From an alpha proteobacterium BAL199 (GTDB lineage Bacteria; Pseudomonadota; Alphaproteobacteria; Thalassobaculales; Thalassobaculaceae), in the NCBI GenBank assembly GCA_000171835.1, contig ABHC01000023.1:46414-110413 (forward strand): a stretch of DNA of 64,000 nt. The letters are read 5' to 3'. A program made the position numbers and the translations under genes. The notes beneath the pieces were generated by a model. It had not been told where the DNA came from and ran no database searches. It saw nothing but the letters and a program-made list of their open reading frames with translations. Shown piece by piece: positions 1 through 9,958 of this stretch (the stretch's first letter is position 1; each line of letters starts with the position of its first letter).

Positions 1-328
1 GGGCGTCACGGACCAGCGACAGGTAGTCGGCACGCTCAAGCTCGTGATGGTCGACCGGCCCGCCGTCAGGGTTCAGCACGCCTTCGGAAAAGGTGACCGT
101 GATCTCGACATAGGTCTGCCAGAACGCGGAGTGGCCCTTCTGCCAGATGCTGCCGACCAGCAGCAGGAGCATCAGCCCGGCGACGGCGATGCTGGCGAGC
201 CCGTACAGCCGGAACCGGCGCTCGGCGGCGTAGCGGCGTCGCAGATGCGGACCGGACAGGACCGGCCGTCGGATCGGCGAAGCTCCCGGGGATGGGCCCA
301 CCGGGGTGGGAGTGGCGGCGTCAGTCAT
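1..328 (-). CDS. pstA: Phosphate ABC transporter permease PstA, N-terminal part (runs off the left edge)
   Basis: One of the two inner-membrane permeases of the high-affinity phosphate transporter PstSCAB. Only about 109 N-terminal residues are inside the window. After a Pro-rich cytoplasmic start and a basic stretch (HLRRRYAAERR) there is one membrane segment (LASIAVAGLMLLLLVGSIW) followed by a periplasmic-type segment; this is the DUF3333 extension typical of alphaproteobacterial PstA. The ATG overlaps the pstC stop by 8 bp (ATGACTGA), so the two permeases are translationally coupled. The conserved permease core lies outside the window. The identification rests on the N-terminal extension plus position after pstC. 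Confidence 0.85.
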   Translation of the reverse strand, partial: MTDAATPTPVGPSPGASPIRRPVLSGPHLRRRYAAERRFRLYGLASIAVAGLMLLLLVGSIWQKGHSAFWQTYVEITVTFSEGVLNPDGGPVDHHELERADYLSLVRDA

Positions 329-1703
329 ATTTTTCCCGATACTTCCGGACCACGTAGAGCGCGATCACGTTGAGAGCGAGGGTGATGACGAACAGCATCA
401 GGCCAAGCGCGAAGGCCGACAGGGTCTTGGCGCTGTCGAACTCCTGGTCGCCGACCAGCAGGGTGACGATCTGGACGGTGACAGTGGTAACCGCTTCAAG
501 CGGGTTGATCGTCAGGTTCGCCGCCAGGCCGGCGGCCATGACCACGATCATGGTCTCGCCGATCGCCCGGCTGACCGCCAGCAGGACGGCGCCGACGATG
601 CCCGGCAAAGCGGCCGGAATGATCACGCTGGTGATGGTCTCCGAGCGGGTGGCTCCCAGCGCGTAGGACCCGTCGCGCAACGACTGTGGCACCGCGTTGA
701 TCACGTCATCGGACAACGACGACACGAACGGGATGATCATGATGCCCATGACCACGCCGGCCGCCAGCGCGCTTTCCGACGAGACGCTGAGGCCGATGCT
801 TTCACCCCAGCCGCGGATCGCCGGGGCCACGGTCAGGGCGGCGAAGAAGCCGTAGACCACGGTCGGGATGCCGGCCAGGATCTCCAGCATCGGCTTGGCC
901 ACCGCCCGGAACCGCGGGTCGGCGTACTCCGCCATGTAGATCGCCGACATCAGGCCGACCGGGGCGGCGACCATCATGGCGATGAAGGTGATGAGCATGG
1001 TACCGGCGATCAGCGGAACCGCGCCGAACGCTCCGGACGATCCGACCTGATCGGCGCGCAGCGCGGTCTGCGGGCTCCAGTCCAGTCCGAACAGGAAGTC
1101 CCAGATCGGCACTTTGGTGAAGAACCGCCAGCTCTCGAACACCAGAGACAGCACGATCCCGACCGTGGTCAGGATGGCGATCATCGACGACAGGATCAGG
1201 ATGATGTGAATGGTCCGCTCGACGGAGTTGCGGGCGCGAAGACCGGGAGCGATCCGGCGCTGGGCCAGAACCAGCCCGCCGGTACCGGCGATCGCGCAGC
1301 TCACGGCCATCAGCACGAAGCCGATGGCCCGCAGGTTGTTGAGCTGCGTGGCCGCGGCCTCGATGACCGGATTGTCCTTCTGGCTCGCGATGTTGCCCGA
1401 CGCCGTGTTGCGGATGTCGTTCAGCAGAAGGCCCACGCGGTCCGCTGCCAGACCATCCACGGTGCCGGACGGCAGGCCGTCCAGCACGATCCATTCGATG
1501 ATCCTCGGCTCGATCACCAGCCAGAGGACCAGCACCAGCAATGCCGGAATACCGACCCAGAACGCCACGTACAGGCCGTGATAGCTCGGCAGGGAATGCA
1601 GCGGGGTCACGCCGCGCGCCAGCACCAGCGAGCGGCCGCGACCCGTCATGTAGCCGATCAGCGCCAGCCCGGTCAGGGCGAGGATCACGATCATGGTCTG
1701 CAT
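321..1703 (-). CDS. pstC: Phosphate ABC transporter permease PstC
   Basis: Inner-membrane permease that pairs with PstA. 460 residues, longer than the roughly 320 of E. coli PstC because of an N-terminal region with two membrane segments and a soluble stretch (about residues 80-125) between them; this long form is common in alphaproteobacteria. The C-terminal half is the binding-protein-dependent transport domain, with the EAA-type loop (SYALGATRSETITSVIIPAA, about residues 345-365) that contacts the ATPase PstB. Preceded by pstS after a 207 bp gap and overlapping pstA. Expected to be induced under phosphate starvation from the Pho box upstream of pstS. Confidence 0.95.
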   Translation of the reverse strand: MQTMIVILALTGLALIGYMTGRGRSLVLARGVTPLHSLPSYHGLYVAFWVGIPALLVLVLWLVIEPRIIEWIVLDGLPSGTVDGLAADRVGLLLNDIRNTASGNIASQKDNPVIEAAATQLNNLRAIGFVLMAVSCAIAGTGGLVLAQRRIAPGLRARNSVERTIHIILILSSMIAILTTVGIVLSLVFESWRFFTKVPIWDFLFGLDWSPQTALRADQVGSSGAFGAVPLIAGTMLITFIAMMVAAPVGLMSAIYMAEYADPRFRAVAKPMLEILAGIPTVVYGFFAALTVAPAIRGWGESIGLSVSSESALAAGVVMGIMIIPFVSSLSDDVINAVPQSLRDGSYALGATRSETITSVIIPAALPGIVGAVLLAVSRAIGETMIVVMAAGLAANLTINPLEAVTTVTVQIVTLLVGDQEFDSAKTLSAFALGLMLFVITLALNVIALYVVRKYREKYD

Positions 1704-1867
1704 AACGGCTCCCCACTCGATACCCCCGACCGGGGGCTGAAACTGGTCCGGATCGGCCCGATCTGCAGCGACAGACCCTTGATGCGGCAGCTGAAAGTCA
1801 AAATCGAAATCTGAATATGCAACAGGCGCGGTATCGAAAGGCGGTCGGTCGTCAGGCGGTGAAACGG

Positions 1868-1897
1868 CACCGGCGACCGGTTTCCCGGCCGCCGGTG
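1868..1897 (-). other. Stable hairpin between pstS and pstC
   Basis: Starting 13 nt after the pstS stop, the transcript can fold a 13-bp stem: arms CACCGGCG and CGCCGGTG, then one G-U pair, then CCGG/CCGG closing a GAAA tetraloop. No U-tract follows, so it is not a classic intrinsic terminator. Hairpins in this position often protect an upstream mRNA end or partly attenuate transcription, which would give more binding protein than permease. That role is inference. Confidence 0.6.
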
Positions 1898-1910
1898 GTC
1901 CATTGAATGG

Positions 1911-2948
1911 TCAGAGCACCAGCTTGGTCAGGTTGGCGCCGGCCGCTTCGTATTTCTTGCGGTCGGCTTCCGGGAGCGGGATCAGACCCTTGTCGGTCAG
2001 GTAACCTTCCTGCCCGGCAGCCTTGGTGCTGGTGAACTCGGCCACGTACTCCTGGATGCCCGGAATGACGCCGACATGGGCGTTCTTCACGTAGAAGTAC
2101 AGCGAGCGCGAGACCGGATAGGCGCCGTCAGCGATCTTCTCGAAGGTCGGGTTGTTGCCCTCGACGGTCGAGCCCTGGATCTTGTCGGCGTTCTGGTCAA
2201 GGAACGAGAAGCCGAAGATGCCGAGCGCGGCCGGATTGGCCTCGAGCTTCTGGACGATCAGGTTGTCGTTCTCACCCGCTTCGATGAACTTGCCGTCTTC
2301 GCGCATCGAGCCGTAGACCTGCTTGAACTTGTTCTTGTCGGAGTTCTTCAGGTCCTTCAGGAACGCGATGTTCTCGGCGGCATGTTCCATGACCAGCTCG
2401 ACGAACGCGTCGCGGGTGCCGGATGTCGGCGGCGGACCGAGCACTTCGATCGGCTCGTCCGGCAGCGATTTGTCGATCTGCGACCACTTCGTGTAGGGGT
2501 TGGCGACCAGCTTGCCGTCGACCGGAACTTCCTTGGCCAGCGCCAGGAAGATCTGCTCGCGGGTCAGGTCGTAGTGCTTCGCTTTCTTGGAGTTGGCGAG
2601 CACGATGCCGTCGAAGCCGACCTTGATCTCGGTGATCTCGGCGACGCCGTTGGTGGCGCACAGCTCGATCTCGGACTTCTTGATCCGGCGCGACGAGTTG
2701 GTGATGTCCGGATGCTCGGTGCCGACACCTTGGCAGAACAGCTTCAGGCCGCCGCCTGAGCCGGTCGATTCGATGACCGGGGTCTTGTAGCTCGTGACCT
2801 TGCCGAAGTTCTCGGCGACGACGGTGGCGAACGGGAACACGGTGGACGACCCGACGATGCGGATCTGATCGCGTGCCTCGGCCTGTGCGGCCATCGCGAT
2901 CACGCCAAGAGCGGCAATCGCGGCCACTTTACCGAAAGAAGACGTCAT
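1911..2948 (-). CDS. pstS: Phosphate ABC transporter substrate-binding protein PstS
   Basis: Periplasmic phosphate-binding protein, 345 residues. It starts with a Sec signal peptide (MTSSFGKVAAIAALGVIAMA, cleavage likely after AEA near residue 25). Phosphate-binding loops are visible: GSSTVFPFA near residue 33, ESTGSGGG near 60 and TSGTRDAF near 175. First gene of pstS-pstC-pstA. A Pho box lies 105 bp upstream of the ATG, and a GGAGG ribosome-binding site sits just before the start. The length and single-domain PBP architecture fit the PstS family well. Confidence 0.95.
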   Translation of the reverse strand: MTSSFGKVAAIAALGVIAMAAQAEARDQIRIVGSSTVFPFATVVAENFGKVTSYKTPVIESTGSGGGLKLFCQGVGTEHPDITNSSRRIKKSEIELCATNGVAEITEIKVGFDGIVLANSKKAKHYDLTREQIFLALAKEVPVDGKLVANPYTKWSQIDKSLPDEPIEVLGPPPTSGTRDAFVELVMEHAAENIAFLKDLKNSDKNKFKQVYGSMREDGKFIEAGENDNLIVQKLEANPAALGIFGFSFLDQNADKIQGSTVEGNNPTFEKIADGAYPVSRSLYFYVKNAHVGVIPGIQEYVAEFTSTKAAGQEGYLTDKGLIPLPEADRKKYEAAGANLTKLVL

Positions 2949-3052
2949 GTGGGTCCTCCAGTCTCTCGCTTGGGAGGTTCAGGGTGCGCCACGGGACCCC
3001 AGCTGGTCCGCTCTGGCAGGCGGACGTTTACCGGCCAGGCCACAAAGAATTT

Positions 3053-3081
3053 AAGTCAGATCGATGAAAGTTTTATGACGG
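3053..3081 (-). promoter_or_regulatory. Pho box (PhoB binding site) upstream of pstS
   Basis: Read on the minus strand, three heptamers CCGTCAT, CTTTCAT and CTGACTT are each separated by 4 bp. They match the PhoB half-site consensus CTGTCAT arranged on an 11-bp period. The site lies between the phoR stop and the pstS start, 105 bp upstream of the pstS ATG. PhoB bound here would replace the -35 element. I see no strong -10 hexamer, which is usual for PhoB-activated promoters. Confidence 0.8.
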
Positions 3082-3113
3082 CCCGGTCAATGAGGGCGTC
3101 CGCCGTGGAATCC

Positions 3114-4637
3114 CTAGGCGGCGGTCGCGTCCCGCGACGGCGCAGTCGGTTCGCCGACCGGCACGTAGACCGTGAACACGCTGCCCTCGCCCGGTGTCGA
3201 GTGGATGGTCAGGGTGCCGCGGTGGCGGCTGACGATGTGTTTGACGATCGCCAGTCCCAGGCCGGTCCCGCCGAGGTCGCGGGAGCGGGCGGCGTCGACC
3301 CGGTAGAACCGTTCGGTCAGCCGCGGGATGTGCTCGGCCGGAATGCCGTCGCCGCGGTCGCGCACGGCAATCGCCACCGCTTTGCCTGATGGTCCGCCGG
3401 GGTAGCTGGCGGGCACCCGGTCGGCCCGGCGGGCTGCCACCGTGATCTCGGTCCCCGGCTTGCCGTACTTGATGGCGTTGTCGAGCAGGTTCTGCACCAC
3501 CTGGGTCAACTCGTCGGCGGCGCCGACCACCTGGGGCAGGGTGGCGTCAACCTCCAGGCCGACCCGCATGTCCTTGCGTCGTGCCTCCAGGTCGAGCGTA
3601 GCCTTCACGCTGTTCAGCATCGGCTCCAGGTCGATGCGTTCCGACGGCGGCTTGTGCTCGCTGATCTCGATCCGCGACAGCGACAGCAGGTCCTGGACCA
3701 GCCGGCTCATCCGGTTGCCCTGGACCCTCATGATCTCCAGGAACCGGTCGCGGGCCTCGGCATCGTCGCGGGCCGGGCCTTGCAGCGTCTCGATGAAGCC
3801 GAGCAGGGTGGCCAGCGGGGTGCGCAGCTCGTGGCTGACATTGGCGACGAAATCGACCCGCATCTGCTCGGTCCGGCGGATGGCCGATAGGTCGACGAAC
3901 AACATCAGCGCCGAGGCCCCGTCCGGCTCCGGCTCCATCAGCGCCTCGATGCGCACGTTGAACACCCGTTCGACCGGGGCGGCGAGCGCGATCTCCACGT
4001 CACCGCCCGGCTCTCCGGCGAGCACCTGGCGCACGGTCGCCAGGATTCCGGGGTGGCGGATCACGGTGCTCAGGTCGCGGCCGACGATCTGCTTGCCGAA
4101 CTGACGGCGCGCCTCGCTGTTGGCCAGGGCGACCCGGCCGCGCGGATCGATCAGCAGCAGGGGATCGGGAATCGATTCGATGACCAGGTCGCGGGATTCC
4201 GAACGCTGACGGCTTCGCTCCACCCATTCGAGGGTATGGCGGTCGGCACGCTCGAGCGCCAGCATCAGGTCGGCCACTGGCCCGACTTCGCCGACCGCGC
4301 TGAGCCCGCCGCGGCGGTCGGCCATGGCGGCCCATGGATTGTCCGCTGCGGATCGTTCCTCCAGATGCCGGCGGAGTATCGCCAGATCGACATAGTGTCG
4401 GCGCACCAGCACGAAGGTCGCGCCGGCGATCGCCGCGATCGCCGCCAGCCCGTGCCAAAGCTCCAGCCAGCCCGTAGCGACCAGGCCGAGCAGCACGACC
4501 GCAGTCGGCACCATCAGGATGGCGGTTCCGCGAGCCGCGCCACGGGCCGCCGCCATCCGTACCGGGATGCCGGAGGGTCGTGGGCTGTCGCCGTGCGCGT
4601 CGACAGCGAACGCTGGCGTCGAACGGTCCTCGGTCAT
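3114..4637 (-). CDS. phoR: Phosphate regulon sensor histidine kinase PhoR
   Basis: Membrane histidine kinase that phosphorylates the response regulator PhoB when phosphate is scarce. 507 residues from the ATG at 4637, chosen because GGGGAGG lies just upstream; a TTG 12 nt further out has no such site. Two membrane segments lie at about residues 30-75, then a PAS domain (about 145-230), HisKA with H-box FVANVSHELRTPLATLLGF, and HATPase with N-box NLLDNAIKYG, G1 DRGDGIPAEH and G2 GGTGLGLAIVKHI. All catalytic motifs are intact. It sits upstream of and codirectional with the pst genes. phoB is not in the window and probably lies beyond the left edge. Confidence 0.9.
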   Translation of the reverse strand: MTEDRSTPAFAVDAHGDSPRPSGIPVRMAAARGAARGTAILMVPTAVVLLGLVATGWLELWHGLAAIAAIAGATFVLVRRHYVDLAILRRHLEERSAADNPWAAMADRRGGLSAVGEVGPVADLMLALERADRHTLEWVERSRQRSESRDLVIESIPDPLLLIDPRGRVALANSEARRQFGKQIVGRDLSTVIRHPGILATVRQVLAGEPGGDVEIALAAPVERVFNVRIEALMEPEPDGASALMLFVDLSAIRRTEQMRVDFVANVSHELRTPLATLLGFIETLQGPARDDAEARDRFLEIMRVQGNRMSRLVQDLLSLSRIEISEHKPPSERIDLEPMLNSVKATLDLEARRKDMRVGLEVDATLPQVVGAADELTQVVQNLLDNAIKYGKPGTEITVAARRADRVPASYPGGPSGKAVAIAVRDRGDGIPAEHIPRLTERFYRVDAARSRDLGGTGLGLAIVKHIVSRHRGTLTIHSTPGEGSVFTVYVPVGEPTAPSRDATAA

Positions 4638-4693
4638 GGGCCTCCCCAATTCCGTGCCTGACCGTCCGACGCCGATGTCACCGGCGATAGCGG

Positions 4694-6958
4694 TCAGGCG
4701 ATGATCGCCTCATGGGCGGCGATGGCGGCCGCGTTCACGATATCAGAGACGGCGGCTCCCATCTGGACGATCTGGACCGGCTTCTCCAGGCCCATGATGA
4801 TCGGCCCGATCACCGAGCCGCCCGCGAAACGTTGCAGCAGCTTGTACGAGATGTTGGCCGAATGCAGGGCCGGCATCACCAGCACGTTGGCCGGTCCGGT
4901 CAGGCGGCAGAACGGGTACAGCTTGCGCACCTCCGGATCGAGCGCCACGTCGGCCGACATTTCACCGTCGTACTCGAAGTCGACGTCTCGCGAATCCAGG
5001 ACGTCGACCGCCGAGCGGATCCGCATCGCCTTCTCGCGCATCGGATTGCCGAAGTTCGAGAACGACAGCAGCGCCACCCGTGGCTCATGGCCGAACGTCC
5101 GGGCCTTGGCCGCCGCCTGGCAGGCGATGTCGGCCAATTGCTCGGGAGTCGGCAGTTCGTGCACGTTGGTATCGGCGATGAACACCGTCCGGCCGCGAAC
5201 GATCACCATGGTCAGGGCCATCAGCAGCTCGTTCGGACGCTCGTCGATGACGCGCGTGATGTCGTCGATGGCGACGCCGAAGCTCCGGGTCAGGCCGGTG
5301 ACCATCGCGTCGGCATCGCCGGTCGCCACCATGCAGGCGGCGAACACATTGCGGTCCTGGTTGACCATCCGTTGGCAGTCCCGTTGCAGCGCGCCCTTCC
5401 GTTGCAGACGGTTGTACAGGAACTCTATGTACTTTTGATTGAAGCGGGACAGCCGGGCATTGTGAATCTCCAGCTGGTCGGCGCCGACTATGCCCATTTC
5501 GACGATCTTGTCGCGGATCCGCTCCTCACGACCGATCAGGATCGGCACACCGTAGCCGCCGCTGGAGAAGGCGACGGCGGCACGGATCGTCTTCTCCTCC
5601 TCGCCTTCCGCGAACACCACCCGCTGCGGAGTCTTGCGGATGGAGTCGAGGATCATCTGCAGGCTGGCGGCCGACGGGTCGAGCCGGGCGCTGAGCGAGG
5701 CGCGGTAGGCGTCCATGTCCTCGATCGGCTTGCGGGCGACGCCGGTTTCCATGGCGGCCTGCGCGACCGCGGCGGAGACATGGACGATGAGCCGCGGATC
5801 GAACGGCGCCGGAATGATGTACTCGCGTCCGTAGTGCAGGCGGCGGCCGGAATAGGCGGCATCAACCTCGTCCGGGACGTCCTGGCGGGCCAGCTCGGCG
5901 AGCGCGTTGGCCGCCGCGATCTTCATGGCCTCGTTGATTTCCGACGCGCGCACGTCCAGCGCACCGCGGAAGATGTAGGGGAAGCCGAGGACATTGTTGA
6001 CCTGGTTCGGGTAGTCCGAGCGGCCGGTGGCGATGATCGCGTCGTCGCGCACCGACATCACGTCTTCCGGGGTGATCTCCGGATCCGGGTTGGCCATCGC
6101 GAAGATGATCGGCTGCGGCCCCATGGATTTCACCATGTCGGTCGTGACCGCGCCCTTGGCCGACAGGCCGAAGAACACATCGGCGCTTTCCAGCGCCTCC
6201 GCCAGGGTGCGCTTGTCGGTGATGGCGGCGTGCGCCGACTTCCACTGGTTCATGCCCTGCTGGCGGCCCTGGTAGATGACCCCGCGGGTATCGCACATGA
6301 TCACATGGTCATGGGGCATGCCCATGGCCTTCAGCAGCTCGATGCAGGCGATGGCCGCCGCCCCGGCGCCGTTCACCACCAACTTGGTTTCACGCAGGTC
6401 GCGCCCGGTCAGCTGCAGGGCGTTGATCAGTCCGGCGGCAGCGATGATCGCCGTGCCGTGCTGGTCATCGTGGAACACCGGGATATCCAGCAGCTCCTTC
6501 AGCCGCTGCTCGATGATGAAACACTCCGGTGCCTTGATGTCCTCCAGGTTGATGCCGCCGAAGGTCTGGCCCAGGAAGCGCACGCAGTTGACGAACTCAT
6601 CCACGTCACGGGTGTCGACCTCCAGGTCCATGCCATCGACGTCGGCGAAGCGCTTGAACAGCACCGCCTTGCCTTCCATCACCGGCTTGGAGGCCAGGGC
6701 GCCAATGTCGCCGAGCCCGAGCACAGCGGTACCGTTCGAGATCACCGCGACCAGATTGCCGCGGCTGGTGTAGTCGTATGCCTTGGACGGATCCTTCTCG
6801 ATCTCAAGGCACGGCACCGCCACGCCAGGCGAGTAGGCAAGCGACAGTTCCCGCTGCGTCGTCAGCGGTTTGGTCGGAGTGATTTCGATCTTGCCGGGCC
6901 GCCCGCTCGAGTGGAACAGCAGCGCGTCGCGGGCCATCGTGCTCTTGTCGTTGTCCAT
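4694..6958 (-). CDS. maeB: NADP-dependent malic enzyme with C-terminal phosphotransacetylase-like domain
   Basis: Cytoplasmic enzyme that oxidatively decarboxylates malate to pyruvate, making NADPH. 754 residues. The malic enzyme part (about 1-430) has the YSPGVAVPC segment, the FHDDQHGTAII metal/substrate region and a Rossmann GAGAAAIACIELLKAMG motif. The C-terminal about 320 residues are phosphotransacetylase-like; in this family that domain binds acetyl-CoA as a regulator and is usually not catalytic. The fusion and length match MaeB of rhizobia and E. coli. AAGGAG precedes the ATG. Divergent from mutS across 180 bp. Confidence 0.93.
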   Translation of the reverse strand: MDNDKSTMARDALLFHSSGRPGKIEITPTKPLTTQRELSLAYSPGVAVPCLEIEKDPSKAYDYTSRGNLVAVISNGTAVLGLGDIGALASKPVMEGKAVLFKRFADVDGMDLEVDTRDVDEFVNCVRFLGQTFGGINLEDIKAPECFIIEQRLKELLDIPVFHDDQHGTAIIAAAGLINALQLTGRDLRETKLVVNGAGAAAIACIELLKAMGMPHDHVIMCDTRGVIYQGRQQGMNQWKSAHAAITDKRTLAEALESADVFFGLSAKGAVTTDMVKSMGPQPIIFAMANPDPEITPEDVMSVRDDAIIATGRSDYPNQVNNVLGFPYIFRGALDVRASEINEAMKIAAANALAELARQDVPDEVDAAYSGRRLHYGREYIIPAPFDPRLIVHVSAAVAQAAMETGVARKPIEDMDAYRASLSARLDPSAASLQMILDSIRKTPQRVVFAEGEEEKTIRAAVAFSSGGYGVPILIGREERIRDKIVEMGIVGADQLEIHNARLSRFNQKYIEFLYNRLQRKGALQRDCQRMVNQDRNVFAACMVATGDADAMVTGLTRSFGVAIDDITRVIDERPNELLMALTMVIVRGRTVFIADTNVHELPTPEQLADIACQAAAKARTFGHEPRVALLSFSNFGNPMREKAMRIRSAVDVLDSRDVDFEYDGEMSADVALDPEVRKLYPFCRLTGPANVLVMPALHSANISYKLLQRFAGGSVIGPIIMGLEKPVQIVQMGAAVSDIVNAAAIAAHEAIIA

Positions 6959-7138
6959 GTCGCTCCTTGCGGTCGGCCCGGTCCGAACTGGATCGGGCGA
7001 CGTTTCCTCCTGGCGTCGTTGCGCGCCTCTGGATCAACCGTAGCGGCCGGCAGCCTGCACGAAAAGTGTCATCCCGCGCGATGGTGATCGTCTGGATCGG
7101 CATGGTAGGGTGCCGACCCCACGCCACCCGACGATGCC

Positions 7139-9853
7139 GTGCCGACTGTGAACGACCACGTCCTCAAGACCGATTCGGCCGATTCCGACGCCGGCAGCGC
7201 GCCTTCCGACGAGGCCGGAGCGGCGCTGTCCGGGCTCAGCCCGATGCTCACGCAGTTCTTCCGGGTCAAGCAGGAACACCCGGATTGCCTGCTGTTCTAC
7301 CGGATGGGCGACTTCTACGAGATGTTCTTCGAGGACGCGGTGGTGGCGGCCCAGGCGCTCGACATCACCCTGACCCGCCGGGGCCAGCACCAGGGCGAGC
7401 CGATTCCGATGTGCGGGGTGCCGCACCACGCCGCCGAGGGCTATCTCGCCCGGTTGATCCGCCAGGGCCATCGGGTCGCGGTGTGCGAGCAGATCGAGGA
7501 TCCGGCGGAAGCCAAGAAGCGCGGGGGCAAGTCGGTGGTCCGGCGCGCCGTGGTGCGCATCGTTACCCCGGGTACGTTGACCGAGGACAGCCTGCTCGAC
7601 GCGCGCCGCAACAACTATCTGGCCGCTCTGTCCGAGGCAGGCGGGGCGCTTGGCCTTGCCTGGGTCGATATGTCGACCGGCGATTTCCAGGCCCAACCCG
7701 TCGATGCGCGCGGTCTCGAGGCGGCGCTGGCCCGTCTGGCGCCGGCGGAACTGCTGCTGCCGGAACGCCTGGAGAACCAGCCGGCACTGGCCGATTGGCG
7801 GTCGGTCGCTGCGGCCCTGCCGGGCAGCCGGTTCGACAGCGAGAATGGCCGGCGACGGCTCGAAGCCCTGTATGGCGTGTCGGCCCTTGATGGGTTCGGC
7901 ACGTTCGGCCGAGCCGAGCTGGGGGCGGCCGGCGCCCTGGTCGATTATCTGGAGCTGACCCAGAAGGGCAAGCTGCCGCGGCTCGGTGCGCTGCGGCGCT
8001 GGAGCCCGGGCGGGCTGATGGAGATCGACGCCGCCACCCGCCGGAACCTCGAACTCACCCGCACGCTGACCGGAGAACGCAAGGGCAGCGTGCTGGCGGT
8101 GCTCGACCGCACGGTGACCGGTGCCGGTGCCCGCCTGCTTGCCGCCCGTCTCGCGGCACCGCTGACCGATCCCGTGGCGATCGACCGACGACTGGATGCG
8201 GTGACTTTTTTCGTGGAGTCATCACGATCCCGGAGCGACCTTCGGGAGATTCTGCGCTCGATTCCGGACGTCGACCGCGCGCTGTCGCGCCTGGCGCTCG
8301 AGCGCGGCGGGCCGAGAGACGTCGCGGCAATCCGCGACGCGCTGGCCGAGACCACGGCCGTACGCGCTGCGGTGGCCGGGTCCGTGGCGCTGACGGCCAC
8401 ACCCGACGCCGTGGTGGAGGCGCTGGAGGAACTTGGTGAGCACGAGGCCCTGGTCGCGATGCTCGGCCGGGCGCTGGCAGTGGATCTGCCGCTGCTGGCC
8501 CGCGACGGCGGTTTCGTGGCCGCAGGCTACGAGCCGGAACTCGATCGCCTGCGGGCGCTGCGTGATGAGAGCCGCCGGCTGATCGCCGCCCTGCAGGCGC
8601 GCTACGCCGCCGAGAGCGGCGTGGCCTCGCTGAAGGTCAAGCACAACAACGTGCTCGGTTACTTCGTTGAGGTAACGGCCGCCCACGCTGACAAGCTGAT
8701 GGGCCGCGACGGCTTCATCCACCGCCAGACCATGGCCAACGCCGTGCGGTTCTCCACCGTCGAACTCGGCGAGTTGGAGCGCGAGGTGTCGACCGCCGCC
8801 GACAAGGCTCTGGCGCTGGAGCAGGAGGTGTTCCGCACCCTCGTCGCAGCGGTGCTGGAGCGAGCCGGGCCGATCGGCATGGCGGCGGCGGCGCTGGCCC
8901 GGCTGGATGTGTCGGCGGCGCTGGCCGAGCTGGCGGCAAGCCGCGATTGGTGCCGCCCGACCGTCGACGACGGCTTCGGCTTCGAGATCGAGGCTGGCCG
9001 CCATCCGGTCGTCGAAGCAACTTTGCCGGAGGGGCCGTCGGCGTTCGTCGCCAACGATTGCCGGCTCACCCCGGAGGACCGGGTATGGCTGGTGACCGGG
9101 CCGAACATGGCCGGCAAGTCGACCTTCCTGCGTCAGAACGCCTTGATCGCGGTTCTCGCGCAAGCCGGCAGCTACGTGCCGTGCGCGCGGGCCAGCATCG
9201 GTGTGGTCGACCGGCTGTTCAGCCGGGTGGGTGCCGCCGACGATCTGGCGCGTGGTCGCTCCACCTTCATGGTCGAGATGGTGGAGACCGCGGCGATCCT
9301 GAACCTGGCGGGGCCGCGGGCGCTGGTGATCCTGGATGAGATCGGCCGTGGAACGGCCACGTATGACGGGTTGTCGATCGCCTGGGCGACGGTGGAGAGC
9401 CTGCACGAGAGCAACCGCTGCCGCGCGCTGTTCGCCACCCACTATCACGAGTTGACGGCACTGGCCGATCGTCTGAGCGCGTTGTCCTGCCGCACCATGG
9501 CGGTCAAGGAATGGAAGGGCGACGTGGTATTCCTGCACGAGGTGATCGCCGGTGCTGCCGACCGCTCCTACGGCATCCACGTCGCCAAGCTTGCCGGCCT
9601 GCCGGCGGCGGTGGTGGCTCGGGCCGAGGAGGTCCTACACCGGCTGGAGAGCGGCGAGCAGGGGCCGGCGGCCCGCGACCTGATGGATGACCTGCCGCTG
9701 TTCTCGGCGGCTCGGCCGGTATCCAAGGCGGCCGGACCAACGGGACCGAGCCCGGTGGAGGAGGCGCTGGGTGCGGTCAATCCTGATGAGCTGACGCCTC
9801 GGCAGGCGCTGGAAACCTTGTACGCGCTGAAGGCCAAGCTGCCCGATCGGTGA
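7139..9853 (+). CDS. mutS: DNA mismatch repair protein MutS
   Basis: Recognises mismatches and small loops in newly replicated DNA and starts repair with MutL. 904 residues. The mismatch-contacting Phe-Tyr-Glu is at residues 59-61 ([13 protein letters not shown]). The ATPase has Walker [10 protein letters not shown] near residue 654, followed by the RSTFMVEM and [12 protein letters not shown] signatures and FATHYHEL. The C-terminal tail carries a helix-rich dimerisation segment. The start is a GTG; another GTG three codons downstream is equally possible, and the N-terminal about 35 residues are poorly conserved, so the exact start is uncertain. Confidence 0.95.
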   Translation: MPTVNDHVLKTDSADSDAGSAPSDEAGAALSGLSPMLTQFFRVKQEHPDCLLFYRMGDFYEMFFEDAVVAAQALDITLTRRGQHQGEPIPMCGVPHHAAEGYLARLIRQGHRVAVCEQIEDPAEAKKRGGKSVVRRAVVRIVTPGTLTEDSLLDARRNNYLAALSEAGGALGLAWVDMSTGDFQAQPVDARGLEAALARLAPAELLLPERLENQPALADWRSVAAALPGSRFDSENGRRRLEALYGVSALDGFGTFGRAELGAAGALVDYLELTQKGKLPRLGALRRWSPGGLMEIDAATRRNLELTRTLTGERKGSVLAVLDRTVTGAGARLLAARLAAPLTDPVAIDRRLDAVTFFVESSRSRSDLREILRSIPDVDRALSRLALERGGPRDVAAIRDALAETTAVRAAVAGSVALTATPDAVVEALEELGEHEALVAMLGRALAVDLPLLARDGGFVAAGYEPELDRLRALRDESRRLIAALQARYAAESGVASLKVKHNNVLGYFVEVTAAHADKLMGRDGFIHRQTMANAVRFSTVELGELEREVSTAADKALALEQEVFRTLVAAVLERAGPIGMAAAALARLDVSAALAELAASRDWCRPTVDDGFGFEIEAGRHPVVEATLPEGPSAFVANDCRLTPEDRVWLVTGPNMAGKSTFLRQNALIAVLAQAGSYVPCARASIGVVDRLFSRVGAADDLARGRSTFMVEMVETAAILNLAGPRALVILDEIGRGTATYDGLSIAWATVESLHESNRCRALFATHYHELTALADRLSALSCRTMAVKEWKGDVVFLHEVIAGAADRSYGIHVAKLAGLPAAVVARAEEVLHRLESGEQGPAARDLMDDLPLFSAARPVSKAAGPTGPSPVEEALGAVNPDELTPRQALETLYALKAKLPDR

Positions 9854-9958
9854 ACCGCGCTTGTGGCGTTATGGCAGCGGCGGCCATATTGAACGGCACC
9901 TGGATCTCGCCCAAGCAAGATCGGCCGTCGGCGCACCGCCTCCGGACGGCACCTGCCC

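Noticed and set aside
306..1814. 502-codon plus-strand open frame
   Set aside because: Antisense shadow of pstC; an abundance of His, Gln and Arg is typical of reversed membrane-protein codons.
4712..7087. 791-codon plus-strand open frame
   Set aside because: It is the antisense shadow of maeB. High GC with biased third positions yields long antisense frames; the composition is His/Arg/Asp-rich with no domain.
8222..9580. 452-codon minus-strand open frame
   Set aside because: Antisense shadow of mutS with no recognisable motif.
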